Under the pieces are notes generated by a model. It had not been told where the DNA came from, did not search any database, and saw only the letters and a list, made by a program, of their open reading frames with translations. 64,000 nucleotides of DNA from Aquamicrobium lusatiense (GTDB taxonomy: Bacteria > Pseudomonadota > Alphaproteobacteria > Rhizobiales > Rhizobiaceae), in assembly GCF_014201615.1 (NCBI RefSeq), contig NZ_JACHEU010000004.1, positions 62,001 through 126,000 of the forward strand, in the 5' to 3' direction. The position numbers and the translations under genes were made by a program. This document shows positions 17,799 through 28,003 of the stretch, piece by piece (position 1 is the first letter of the stretch; the number at the start of each line of letters is the position of its first letter).

Positions 17799-18611
17799 CT
17801 ATCTGCCTGTAAAGACGGGAGCGCGCTTTGCCAGAAATGCCGATACGCCTTCCGCATAGTCGCGGCTGCGGCCGGCCTGCCTTTGTAAATCGCGCTCCAT
17901 GTCGAGCTGCGCGTCGAGCGTGTTGGCGGAGGCGGCATGGATTGCGTTTTTGATGAGCCCGAGCCCGACAGTCGGGCCGGCGGCCAGCCGCATAGCGACC
18001 GACCTGCTTTCCTCCGGCAGCCTGTCATCATCAACGACACGCCAGATCAGGCCCCATTGTGCGGCGGTTTCCGCATCCAGCGGTTCTGCAAGCAGGGCCA
18101 GCGCTTTGGCGCGGGCCTCGCCGATGCGGTTCGGCAGCAGCCAGGTTCCCCCGGAGTCCGGAACGAGGCCCAATCGCGAAAACGCCTGTATGAAGCGGGC
18201 CGAGCGCGCAGCTATGGTGATGTCGCAGGCAAGCGCGATATTGGCGCCGGCTCCTGCCGCCACGCCATTGACGGCGCAAACGACGGGCTTTTCCAACGCT
18301 CTGATCATCCGTACCAGCGGATTGTAGAAAGTTTCCAGAGAATGGCCGAGATCCGGCGCGCCTTTGGTGGGATCGCGGTCGGACAGGTCCTGCCCGGTGC
18401 AGAACCCGCGCCCTGTACCGGTGAGGAGTACAGCGCGTATTTCAGGATCGAGCTGCGCCTGCTCAAACCCCGCCCGGACTGCCAGATGAAGTTCCTCGTT
18501 GAATGCGTTGAGCTTTTCCGGCCGGTTGAGGGTGAGTGTCAATACACCCTCCGACACATCAGAGAGCAGCACGGCAGCGCCCGCAGGAGTGTTTGCAGAA
18601 TTATTCCCCAT
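17799..18611 (-). CDS. paaG: PaaG, 1,2-epoxyphenylacetyl-CoA isomerase (crotonase family)
   Basis: The 270-residue crotonase-fold protein has LTLNRPEKLNAFNEELH, the oxyanion segment RGFCTGQDLSDRDP and NGVAAGAGANIALACDITIAA, followed by SRLGLVPDSGGTWLLPNRIG with the catalytic aspartate. This combination is typical of PaaG, which isomerises ring-1,2-epoxyphenylacetyl-CoA to oxepin-CoA, the substrate of PaaZ. The ATG at 18611 is chosen; 12 in-frame residues upstream would run through the operator. Another enoyl-CoA hydratase is possible, but paaZ and the shared operator support PaaG. Confidence 0.87.
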   Translation of the reverse strand: MGNNSANTPAGAAVLLSDVSEGVLTLTLNRPEKLNAFNEELHLAVRAGFEQAQLDPEIRAVLLTGTGRGFCTGQDLSDRDPTKGAPDLGHSLETFYNPLVRMIRALEKPVVCAVNGVAAGAGANIALACDITIAARSARFIQAFSRLGLVPDSGGTWLLPNRIGEARAKALALLAEPLDAETAAQWGLIWRVVDDDRLPEESRSVAMRLAAGPTVGLGLIKNAIHAASANTLDAQLDMERDLQRQAGRSRDYAEGVSAFLAKRAPVFTGR

Positions 18612-18626
18612 GATCCTGCTTTTTAT

Positions 18627-18648
18627 ATAAACCGGCCGGACAGTCAAT
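18627..18648 (-). promoter_or_regulatory. TetR-type operator, copy 3
   Basis: Core ACCGGCCGGACAGTCAAT, matching the copies at 6421 and 7866. It lies 16 bases upstream of the paaG start. On the minus strand a TTGACT -35-like hexamer is part of the site, so repressor binding would cover the promoter. Confidence 0.65.
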
Positions 18649-19096
18649 AATTTTTGAACTATTTTACCGTGTTGTCATGATGTCTGGCCTGCCTTATGGG
18701 CCTGCGCCATCATCCGTAGTCTTCCGAAATATCACGCAGTTACGTGGAGCGATCTCCGGCTGTTTTGTGTTGATACGAAAAAAAGCAGCGGGGCGACTTT
18801 TTCGTCACCGGCAGCGGGATGCATCCCCGGATGCTGCTATTGCGGTCATTTCTATCGGCTCCCCGTTGCCGACGCTTCAAGGGTCCTGAGGCGAACTCGC
18901 GGGGATGATCCGGGCTTGGTTGCGGCAGAAGATGGAGACATTGCCGGTGTCTCGGGGATAGCGGCGTGTCGTCATTGCCCTTCTGCGTGATTTTCATTAT
19001 TTGGTGACATTGGGTAGCCGTAAGCCATCTCCCGCCATCTCAAAGCACACAGTCTTTGAACGATGGGTCAGTATCTCCGGTTAGGGCGATCGTGAG
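18649..19096. other. Intergenic region upstream of the FecI-like sigma gene
   Basis: About 450 bases with no supported gene; the short frames have no family features. It must carry the promoter of the sigma gene. I looked for an Irr-type TTTAGAA/TTCTAAA box and saw none. Confidence 0.4.
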
Positions 19097-19603
19097 TTGG
19101 CGTCTTCCGACAGAAACCTGAGCGTTTATCTCGCGCACAGAGGCGAGCTTGTCGACTATGCGACGGCGATCGTCGGCGACCGTTCGCGTGGCGAAGACGT
19201 GGTGCAGGAGGCCTTCCTGCGCTTTCGCTCCTCCGCCAGCGAGCGGACGCTCGACGAGCCTCTCGGCTATCTGCGCCGCATCGTGCGCAACCTCGCCATC
19301 GACTGGACGCGGCGTCTTTCCAGTGAGCGCCGGACCGTCGATGACAAGGCGGAATACGGCTCCATTGCTGCCGACCGGCCGTCGCCGGAAGATGCGCTGG
19401 TCTCGCGCGACGAGCTGCGCCTCGTCATGGAAGCCATGGCCGAGTTGCCCGAGCGAACCCGCATTGCCCTGATGATGCACCGCTTCGACGGTTTCAAGCT
19501 CAGGGACATAGCAGCGCATCTCGGTATTTCCGTCGCACTTGCCCACGCGCTGGTTTATGAGGGGCTTGAACATTGCCGGCGGCGGCTTGCGCGAGGTGGG
19601 TGA
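19097..19603 (+). CDS. FecI-type ECF sigma factor
   Basis: The 168-residue protein has region 2 (VYLAHRGELVDYATAIVGDRSRGEDVVQEAFLRF, YLRRIVRNLAIDW) and region 4 (LPERTRIALMMHRFDGFKLRDIAAHLGISVALAHALVYEGLEHCRRRL). FecI-type sigma factors are released by a FecR regulator when an outer-membrane transducer binds its ferric ligand. The FecR and the transducer genes follow directly. The start is uncertain: TTG 19097 fits the domain best. The sigma factor should direct transcription of the receptor gene. Confidence 0.85.
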   Translation: MASSDRNLSVYLAHRGELVDYATAIVGDRSRGEDVVQEAFLRFRSSASERTLDEPLGYLRRIVRNLAIDWTRRLSSERRTVDDKAEYGSIAADRPSPEDALVSRDELRLVMEAMAELPERTRIALMMHRFDGFKLRDIAAHLGISVALAHALVYEGLEHCRRRLARGG

Positions 19604-19665
19604 GTGGCGTCGTCTTCCGGCATTTCTGAAAAATCGCCCATGCCATGCGTTCTATAGGTGAAGGC

Positions 19666-20706
19666 ATGGAAACGCGGACAGCCGGCAGCAACGTTGCCGC
19701 AAAGTCATCCGGAGACGTTGCGATTCACGAAGCCGAAAACCCGAACAGGCCGAAAGACGAAGCGCTGCGCTGGCTGATCGCCTTGCAGGAAGAGCCGGAC
19801 GACGCGGCTCTTGCTGCGCGCTTCGAGGTCTGGCTGGCGCAGGACGAGGCCAATGCTCGCGCCTGGGCGGAAGCGAGCCATGTCTGGGGCGTGCTCGGCG
19901 CGGCGGAGCCTGCTCTCGAGCGCCGCTACGGCTCGCCGGAAGCCACACGCTCGAAAGGCCGCCGGCCTGCGGTCCGCCGTCGCGGCCGGCTTGTCGCCAC
20001 CGCGGCGATGGGCATTGTCGCCCTGTTTGCACTGGTGCTGCTGCAGCCTGCGCTCACGATCTGGATGATGGCTGATCATGCCACGGGCGTGGCGGAAACC
20101 CGCGCGATCCGGCTCGATGATGGCAGCGTGGCCTGGCTCGGCGCTGAAAGCGCCATTCAGGTTTCATTCGACAAAACCACCCGGCGCGTGACGCTTCTGT
20201 CAGGTGAAGCATACTTCGAGGTTCAGCGCGACGCCGGCCGTCCGTTCCGCGTCAGTGCCGACGGGGTCACCACCACTGTTCTCGGCACCGCCTTCGATGT
20301 GCGCTCCGATCCCGATGCCGTCTCGGTGGCAGTCAGTCATGGCAAGGTTGCGGTGGCATCGGCAAGAGCGCCCGGCATGGCGACGGATCCGCTGGAAGCC
20401 GGTGACTGGATCAGCATAGACCAGACCGGCCATGCAGAACGGGGCAGGGCCGATCCGGAACTGGCAGGGGGCTGGCGATCGGGCCTGCTGGTGGTGCAGG
20501 ACCGGCCGGTGGAGGAGGTGGTGCGGGTGCTGGGCCGCTATCAGCGCGGGCGCATCATCATCACCGGCTCCGGGCTGGCTGCGCGGCGCGTTACCGGCAT
20601 CTACGATCTCAATGCGCCAGCCGAAGCCTTGCTGGCGGTGGCCGAAACCCACGGCGCCACCGTGCGCCGCATCAGTCCGTGGCTGACCGTGGTGTCAGGT
20701 TGGTAG
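19666..20706 (+). CDS. FecR-family anti-sigma/transmembrane regulator
   Basis: About 346 residues. An N-terminal DUF4880-like cytoplasmic part (ALRWLIALQEEPDDAALAARFEVWLAQDEANARAWAEA) is followed by one membrane segment (LVATAAMGIVALFALVLLQPAL). The periplasmic FecR domain contains TRAIRLDDGSVAWLGAESAIQVSFDKTTRRVTLLSGEAYFEV. A C-terminal STN-interacting part ends in GLAARRVTGIYDLNAPAEALLAVAETHGA. It relays ligand occupancy from the TonB-dependent receptor to the sigma factor. The ATG at 19666 has AGGTGAAG upstream; an in-frame ATG lies at 19645. Confidence 0.87.
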   Translation: METRTAGSNVAAKSSGDVAIHEAENPNRPKDEALRWLIALQEEPDDAALAARFEVWLAQDEANARAWAEASHVWGVLGAAEPALERRYGSPEATRSKGRRPAVRRRGRLVATAAMGIVALFALVLLQPALTIWMMADHATGVAETRAIRLDDGSVAWLGAESAIQVSFDKTTRRVTLLSGEAYFEVQRDAGRPFRVSADGVTTTVLGTAFDVRSDPDAVSVAVSHGKVAVASARAPGMATDPLEAGDWISIDQTGHAERGRADPELAGGWRSGLLVVQDRPVEEVVRVLGRYQRGRIIITGSGLAARRVTGIYDLNAPAEALLAVAETHGATVRRISPWLTVVSGW

Positions 20707-20734
20707 CAGCCGTTACCCGGTCCCTATCTTCCTG

Positions 20735-20750
20735 AAAATCCCGGGATTTT
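20735..20750. repeat. 16-base perfect palindrome between fecR and receptor gene
   Basis: AAAATCCCGGGATTTT reads the same on both strands and has no loop. It lies 29 bases after the fecR-like stop and 110 before the receptor ATG. A regulator site or a weak terminator are both possible; no T-run beyond five T. Confidence 0.35.
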
Positions 20751-20860
20751 TCTGCACCACAAAAAACCTGAGCATTTTTCTCTGAAAAAAAGTCGGGCTG
20801 CTTCGTCCTTTCACTGAAAGGGCATGGCTGGGATTTGCGTATCCGGGAAACAGCAGAGCG

Positions 20861-23800
20861 ATGGGGTGTGGAATGGTCGGGAAAAACTGTCACGGCGGAG
20901 CAAGGCGCAGGCTGGGCGCGGCGTTGTTGCTGAGTACGGCGCTGGTTTCGGTGCTGCCTGCCGGTCCGGTTCTGGCGCAGCAGGCCGCGACCGCGCAGGA
21001 GCAGCGGAATTTCGACATTCCGGCCCAGCAGCTCTCGACCGCCCTTGTGCTTTATGGCCGTCAGGCCGGGTTGCAGGTCTCCGTCGATGCAGCGGCTGTG
21101 CGTGGCGTCGCTGCGCCCGAGGTTCGTGGCAGGCTGACATCCGGTGCCGCGCTGGAGCGCCTGCTTGAAGGCAGCGGTCTGGCCTATCGTCTCAATGGCC
21201 GGGCGGTGGTGATCGCCGGTCGCGGCACCCTTGCAGCGAACCCCACGGATGGCGCCGGGGCTGTCGTGCTGGAAACGATTGACGTCACTGGCGGAACGGG
21301 TGGGGCGGGCCTGCGCGGTTCCGCCTGGCAGCCGTCTCCCGACGAAATCTACGAAACGCCCGCTTCCGTCGCCAATATCGATGCCGGAACGATTACCAGT
21401 CACGGTCACAATCTCAACAATGCCGTCCGTTCGGTTGCGGGCGTGTATAGCTGGGAGAATGCAGCCCAGCCGGGCATGGCCGTCAACATTCGCGGGCTGG
21501 AAGGCATGGGCCGCGTCACCAGCACCATCGATGGCGTGCGCCAGAACTACCGTTTCACGGGCCATGGACCCGCCGGTTACACCTATGTGGAGCCGTCGCT
21601 CATTTCCGGCGTCGACATCACCAAGGGTGCCATCGCCACCGCCGGCGGTGCCGGCACGCTGGCTGGTGCCGTCAATTACCGCACGCTTACCGTCGACGAC
21701 GTGCTTTTGCCGCATGAGAAGGCGGCCGCGCAGATCACGGCCACTTTCGGCGGCAACAAGAACGACGACATGTCGATCACCAAGGCCGGCGGCGTGCGCT
21801 TCGACCTTGCCGGAAACGAGAACGGCGGCAGCGTCTTCGGCGCGGTCAACCTCACCAGCGTCGGCAATTACGAGGATGGTGATGGTACGCTGGTCAACAA
21901 CAGCTGGCGCGACGTGAAGTCGGGCCTTCTGAAAGTTTCCCTCAGCCCGAACGACGAGCATCGCCTCGATCTCGGCGGCGTCTTCTACACCACCGACTTC
22001 GTCGCCAATTTCTACGGGCAGACGGTGACCAACAAGACCTTCACCGCCAAATACGCCTACACGCCCGACAGCAATCTCATCGACCTGCGGGTAAACGGCT
22101 ATCTCAATCGCACGCAGTCTGAGTGGAAGGCGAACCCCGGCAGCAGCATCGTGGTGACGACCTATGACGGCCGGGTGATGACCACCGACTCGCTTGGCTT
22201 CGACGTCACCAATACTTCGCGGTGGGATTTCGACGGATACGGGCTCAAGCTCGACTATGGCGTCGAATATTATCGCGACGATTTTTCCGGAAACAGCAAG
22301 GCTGACGCCAATCCGGACGGGGTGTCCGGCGTGGGCGGCGGGTTCGTGCAGGGAACACTGTCGGCAGGCATGTTCGAGTTCATTCCAGCCTTGCGCTATG
22401 ACATCTATACGATGGATAGTTCGGGCACGACTGGTAATGTGCCGGAAAACTACTGGACCATTCAGGATCATCTGACCGGTTCGACGCGTGATACGCTGAC
22501 GAGGCCGTCCAATGCCATATTGAACAACACCACCCGATACACGGTTACGGAAACGCCTTTCGATGCACCGTGGCGTGGTGACTTCGACATCGACGAAGCG
22601 AAATTCAAGCTGAGCCCCAAGGTCACGCTGGCCGCTAAGCCGCTCGAATGGCTGCAGGTCTACGGCACCTATGAGGAGAGTTTCCGGGCTCCGACCGTCA
22701 ATGAAATGTTCTTCGGCGGCTCCCACGGCAGCGGCGTAAACGCCAGTTTCCTGCCCAATCCGGCCCTCAGGCCCGAAGAGGCGAAAGGCTGGGAATTCGG
22801 CGCCAACATTCTGCGCAACGGCATTTTCACGCCGGATGATGCGCTGCGCCTCAAGACGGCATGGTACCAGAAGGACATAAAGAACTTCATCATTTCGCAT
22901 TGCTTCGGCAGCGGCTCGATGTGCTGGTTCGAGAATGCGCCGGGCACCAGCCGCCTGCGCGGCGTCGAAGTGGATGCCAGCTACGACATCGGCTGGGGCT
23001 TCGCCGGCCTGACCTATGCCCGCAACAGGTCCGATCTCGAGTTCGGCTATGGTATTGGCGGCATGGGCGAGCCGAGCCGGCTGCCGGACGACTACATGAC
23101 GCTGACTGCCGGCGTGCGCCTGCTCGATCGCAAGCTCACACTGGGCGCGCGCATGAACGACGTGGCCAAGGGAACGCTGGTTCAGGATAGCTGGGAAACG
23201 TCAGCCTATACGACCTACGACCTGTTCATGAACTACCAGCCGTCGGACAGGCTCAACCTCTTCGCCAATGTCACCAACCTGACCAATGTAAACTACATGC
23301 CGGCCATGTCGCAGGATGCCGCGCCGGGTCGGCGCATCTTTGGCGGCGCCACCGTCAAACTGGGCGAGGGACCCCTGTTCGGCCAGTTCGAGAGGCCGGT
23401 TCTCGGAGGCGTGTTCGGCAACACCGTGCATGACTATGACACAGCAAACGGCCGCAAGCTATGGAACGGCCCGCATGTCGGCATCGCCGCCGGATATTCA
23501 TGGGCCGAGGCAAACACCGACCGCATCGTGCCCCCGGATACGCGCTCGCCGCTGGTGGGCTTCATCATTCCCTTCGACACCAGAGGCTATAGCGGCAAGC
23601 TGAGTGCCGGTTACGACCATCAGTTCGACAGCGGGCTGGTTCTTGGTGCGGACGCAGGGTTCAGCTTCGGTGATGTCAGTCTCGGCCAGACCACGGTCTG
23701 GACGGGCGTGCTGTGTTGTGGCGGTGTTGACCGCCGGCGTTACGCCGACATCAGCTCCAGGCTCGAATGGTCGAGCGCCCTGCGCGGCCGCGCCGGCTAT

Positions 23801-24142
23801 TCCATGGGAACTTACCTGCCGTTCCTGACGGCGGGCGTCACATGGGCGAGCTACAGCCATTCCTTCGAGTTTTCGGATGCCAGCGCGGTGACTGTGCCGG
23901 GTGTCCCGAATATAGAGCATGACGGAACAACCTATGTCGGCTGGACGATCGGCGCGGGACTTGAGAAGGCCATTACCGAGAAGCTGTCGCTGCGCGGCGA
24001 ATACAGCTATTCCGACTATGGCAAGAAAAGCGGATACGCTTTCCGCCAGACATCGAACGGCAGCACTTATGATGTCGACGGCGAATATGGCATCGACCTC
24101 AGGCAGCACGATTTCAAGGTCGGCCTGTCCTACAGGTTCTGA
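20861..24142 (+). CDS. TonB-dependent heme/siderophore receptor-transducer fused to a C-terminal Omp25/31-like barrel
   Basis: The 1093-residue outer membrane protein has a signal peptide (cut near AQQ, residue 40). An STN signalling domain (about 49-115: NFDIPAQQLSTALVLYGRQAGLQV) is followed by a plug (ETPASVANIDAGTI; VRSVAGVYSW; VNIRGLEGMGRVTSTIDGVRQNYRF) and a 22-strand TonB barrel of the hemoglobin/transferrin/lactoferrin type to about residue 836 (APGRRIFGGATVKLG). After this normal end come about 255 more residues with the opacity/Omp25-31-like pattern: GPHVGIAAGYSWA, GYSGKLSAGYDHQF, SALRGRAGYSMGTYLPFLTAGVTWA, GWTIGAGLEKAITEKLSLRGEYSYSDYG, ending VGLSYRF. No stop or frameshift separates the parts. 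STN plus FecI/FecR upstream indicate a signalling receptor. The start could also be ATG 20873. Confidence 0.88.
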   Translation: MGCGMVGKNCHGGARRRLGAALLLSTALVSVLPAGPVLAQQAATAQEQRNFDIPAQQLSTALVLYGRQAGLQVSVDAAAVRGVAAPEVRGRLTSGAALERLLEGSGLAYRLNGRAVVIAGRGTLAANPTDGAGAVVLETIDVTGGTGGAGLRGSAWQPSPDEIYETPASVANIDAGTITSHGHNLNNAVRSVAGVYSWENAAQPGMAVNIRGLEGMGRVTSTIDGVRQNYRFTGHGPAGYTYVEPSLISGVDITKGAIATAGGAGTLAGAVNYRTLTVDDVLLPHEKAAAQITATFGGNKNDDMSITKAGGVRFDLAGNENGGSVFGAVNLTSVGNYEDGDGTLVNNSWRDVKSGLLKVSLSPNDEHRLDLGGVFYTTDFVANFYGQTVTNKTFTAKYAYTPDSNLIDLRVNGYLNRTQSEWKANPGSSIVVTTYDGRVMTTDSLGFDVTNTSRWDFDGYGLKLDYGVEYYRDDFSGNSKADANPDGVSGVGGGFVQGTLSAGMFEFIPALRYDIYTMDSSGTTGNVPENYWTIQDHLTGSTRDTLTRPSNAILNNTTRYTVTETPFDAPWRGDFDIDEAKFKLSPKVTLAAKPLEWLQVYGTYEESFRAPTVNEMFFGGSHGSGVNASFLPNPALRPEEAKGWEFGANILRNGIFTPDDALRLKTAWYQKDIKNFIISHCFGSGSMCWFENAPGTSRLRGVEVDASYDIGWGFAGLTYARNRSDLEFGYGIGGMGEPSRLPDDYMTLTAGVRLLDRKLTLGARMNDVAKGTLVQDSWETSAYTTYDLFMNYQPSDRLNLFANVTNLTNVNYMPAMSQDAAPGRRIFGGATVKLGEGPLFGQFERPVLGGVFGNTVHDYDTANGRKLWNGPHVGIAAGYSWAEANTDRIVPPDTRSPLVGFIIPFDTRGYSGKLSAGYDHQFDSGLVLGADAGFSFGDVSLGQTTVWTGVLCCGGVDRRRYADISSRLEWSSALRGRAGYSMGTYLPFLTAGVTWASYSHSFEFSDASAVTVPGVPNIEHDGTTYVGWTIGAGLEKAITEKLSLRGEYSYSDYGKKSGYAFRQTSNGSTYDVDGEYGIDLRQHDFKVGLSYRF

Positions 24143-24146
24143 TCGT

Positions 24147-24166
24147 CGGGAAGAAAGCCGTTCCCG
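24147..24166 (+). terminator. Stem-loop just after the receptor gene
   Basis: CGGGAA and TTCCCG form a six-base perfect stem with an eight-base loop, starting five bases after the receptor stop. The following bases are only moderately T-rich, so a weak or Rho-assisted terminator. Confidence 0.35.
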
Positions 24167-24474
24167 TTGCATCTGTGCTGCGGGCACGGCGGATACCGGA
24201 CCTTTGAGGATCACCCTGCCTCGAAAGATTTTCCGCGGTGATTGAGGATCTGTCAGAGTGAGCCGGGCAGTACAGATGGGGATCAGCAGCGGAACAGCCC
24301 TTTTGCGGTGCGGAAGCGTTTCGTCCCAGCTGCCGTGCAAACCTGCATAGTCTTCACGCTTGCCAAGGTGCTGCTCATGGACGAGGTTGGCATCGACCCC
24401 GCTCATCCAGCACCTGACGGGTAATCGTTTGAAGCGCCATGCCGCGTTATGAGTTCGCGCCTGAAATGACGTGG
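24167..24474. other. Convergent intergenic region, receptor / response regulator
   Basis: About 310 bases between convergent genes. A 60-codon frame (24242-24424) has no recognisable family and no good ribosome site. Nothing else is supported. Confidence 0.4.
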
Positions 24475-25814
<1,340 letters not shown>

Positions 25815-25824
<10 letters not shown>

Positions 25825-27647
25825 CTCATGCTGATCACGAAGGCGGCGCCGCCCAGCGGCGACGGTGCGGGTTCCAGCCCGCCGCCCAGCTCGCGCATGA
25901 TGTCGCGTGCGATGCCGAGCCCAAGCCCCAGCCCGCCCGAGCGGCCGGTGACGAAGGGATCAAAGATCCGGTCGGCCAGCTCCGGCGCGATGCCGGGGCC
26001 ATTATCGGCAACCGTCAGATTGAGCCTGTCGCCGGCGCGCGAGACCGTGACCTCGATACGCGGATCGGGGCGACCGGCCAGCGCATCCAGCGCATTCTGC
26101 AGGACGTTGACCAGAACCTGCTCCAGCCGGATACGGTTGGCCAGCACGGCCGGCTGACCATGTCGGGCCAGTGACGGCGCAAGTGACGGGCCCAGAGGCG
26201 AGGCAATCGACGCGGCGAGCGATGGGGGCAGCGACAGGTCGACGCCGAGCTTGCGGATCCGGTCGCCGACCAGGAGCAGGGTACCGGCCATCACCTCGTC
26301 CAGCGAAACGGACGTCACCTCGCCACCGCCCCCGCGCGCGAACTGGCGCATTTCCTGCGTGATCGCGCCGATGCGCGCCGTCAGCTCCACCGCGGAATCG
26401 AGGCCGGCGCCGACCCGGTCGAGCCGTCCGGCCTCAAGATGGTGGCGGGCGTTTTCCGCCAGCGTGCGGATGGTGGCGACCGGCTGGTTGATCTCGTGCA
26501 CCAGCCCGGCCGTGATGGTTCCCAGCGAAGCGAGGCGATTGGCCTGCGCCAGCTCCTCACGTGCATCGCGGTAGCGCCGGTCGGCCCGCTCGCGCTCGGC
26601 CATCTGCTCTTCCAGCGCCAGCGTGCGCTCGGTGACGGCCTCTTCAAGCGTGCGCCGGTAGGCGGCAGCGCGCGCCGCGCGGGTGAACCACCACCACATG
26701 GCCGTGCCCAGCGCCATCAGCCCGGCGAAGGCCGGCAGGGCCAGCACCCATGCCCGCTCGCGCGCGGCGGCAAGCCCCGGCGCGGCATCCAGCATCTGCA
26801 ACAGCCGCAACCGGGTGCCGGGTATCGGCAGTTCGGCAACGATCAGCCTTTCGCCATACGGCCCGCGCGCCTCGCCGGTTCCCGGCCAGTCGAGTTCGGC
26901 CACCTCCAGCGCCGCATCGGAATAGAGCCGGCTTTCCGCGATCCTCGCCCTTGCCTCATCCGACAGCGGCGAGAGAACCCGCATGACATCGGCAGCATCG
27001 GACGACGCCAGGATGATGCCCTCGGGATCGACCAGCAGCGCCCGCCCCGGATCGTTCGCCCACAATGCGGCCAGCGCCGCGAACTCGAACTTGACCACCA
27101 CGATGCCGAGAGGGTCGGCAGCGCTTCCGATCCGCCGGGCGAAGAACAGGCCCGGCCGGCCGCTGATCGCGCCGGCGCCGTGATACTCCGCATTTCCCTT
27201 GGTCAGCGCGTCGGTGAAATAGGGCCTGAAGCTGAAATTCTCGCCGACGAAACTATCCGGCTGGTCGTAATTGGAGGCGGAAACGACAAGCGCATCGGAA
27301 TCGGTCACGTAGATCACCGGCGTTCCGGTCTCCCGCGACAGCAGGGCGAGTTTCCTGTCGAGCCGCCGTGCCGCGCCCTGCGCCTCATTCGCACCGTCTC
27401 CCTGCACCCCGGCCGTGAGCGCCTCGGCAACGTCCCCATATTCGCCCAGCGCCACCGGCAGCACGCGGAAGCGGGCGAACTCGCTCTCGAACAGGCGCAG
27501 ATGCTGCCGGGCGATCCGGGCCGCTTCCTCGTTCAATGCCGCAATGGCCTGATTTCGGGCAAGATCCGCCGCTACAGCCCAAACGCCGGCGGCCAGCACG
27601 GCGACAACGCCCGCCATGATAAGCCGGCGCCATATGAGCCCGCGCAT
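25815..27647 (-). CDS. DctB-like sensor histidine kinase
   Basis: About 610 residues. A membrane segment (LIMAGVVAVLAAGVWAVAADLA) is followed by a periplasmic double-PAS/Cache-type sensor region like DctB, a second membrane segment (WVLALPAFAGLMALGTAMWWWF) and a coiled coil. The H-box is LVHEINQPVATIRTLAENARHH, with N-box NVLQNALDAL and G-boxes VADNGPGIAPELADRIFDPF and GLGLGLGIARDIM. Family members sense C4-dicarboxylates or related acids and phosphorylate a DctD-type regulator. The ATG at 27647 is preferred; in-frame starts upstream (27665, GTG 27683) overlap the palindromes of the control region. Confidence 0.85.
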
Positions 27648-27667
27648 TTCACCACTTTTCTGCATCA

Positions 27668-27683
27668 GTGCATAATATTGCAC
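27668..27683. promoter_or_regulatory. Inverted repeat in divergent control region, site 1
   Basis: GTGCATAATATTGCAC: five-base arms GTGCA/TGCAC around an AT-rich centre, just upstream of the kinase gene. With the site at 27701 it forms a pair with related TGCA half-sites about 32 bases apart, as expected for cooperative regulator binding (inference). Confidence 0.4.
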
Positions 27684-28003
27684 AAATGCGGGAATAGCTA
27701 TGCAGATTTCTGCAAAAAATCGTGCGATTCTGAATCGCTCATCCCCGAAAGCATAGCATTATCATGCGGTTGCCCTTTTCACAGGCTGCTGCTGGCCTCC
27801 TTGTGCGGCAAAGTGCATGAAAAGTGGTCATCGGCATGCCAGCCATCAGGCGGGCACGGTCGCAACAGCGCATGATCGGCTTCCGGCCTGTCAGCAGGCG
27901 CGCTCCGGCCCAGCGCCAGTACGGGCGCTGTGCGGCTGGTTTCCGGCAAGATCCAACCCGCGCAGGCGGCCATGGCCGCCACGCACGGCACAAGGAGGAG
28001 AGA
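27684..28003. other. Divergent region between sensor kinase and MHS transporter
   Basis: Holds a second inverted repeat (27701-27714) and, nearer the transporter, no convincing standard promoter. An AAGGAGGAG lies just before the transporter ATG at 28004. The small frames here are not supported as genes. Confidence 0.4.
27701..27714. promoter_or_regulatory. Inverted repeat in divergent control region, site 2
   Basis: TGCAGATTTCTGCA has perfect six-base arms TGCAGA/TCTGCA separated by two T. Likely binding site for the adjacent response regulator, since it lies between that operon and the transporter. Confidence 0.45.

Noticed and set aside
18649..19096. Irr/Fur-type iron box upstream of the sigma gene
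   Set aside because: No TTTAGAA/TTCTAAA or 19-base Fur-like palindrome could be seen.
20672..22900. 742-codon minus-strand open frame
   Set aside because: It is antisense to the TonB-dependent receptor, whose domains are unmistakable; no family features.
24242..24424. 60-codon open frame between the receptor and the response regulator
   Set aside because: No ribosome site, no family similarity, and it lies in a convergent gap.
27825..27839. Possible sigma-54 promoter TGGTCATCGGCATGC before the MHS transporter
   Set aside because: It has GG-N10-GC but poor agreement outside these bases, and the neighbouring activator lacks the GAFTGA loop needed for sigma-54.
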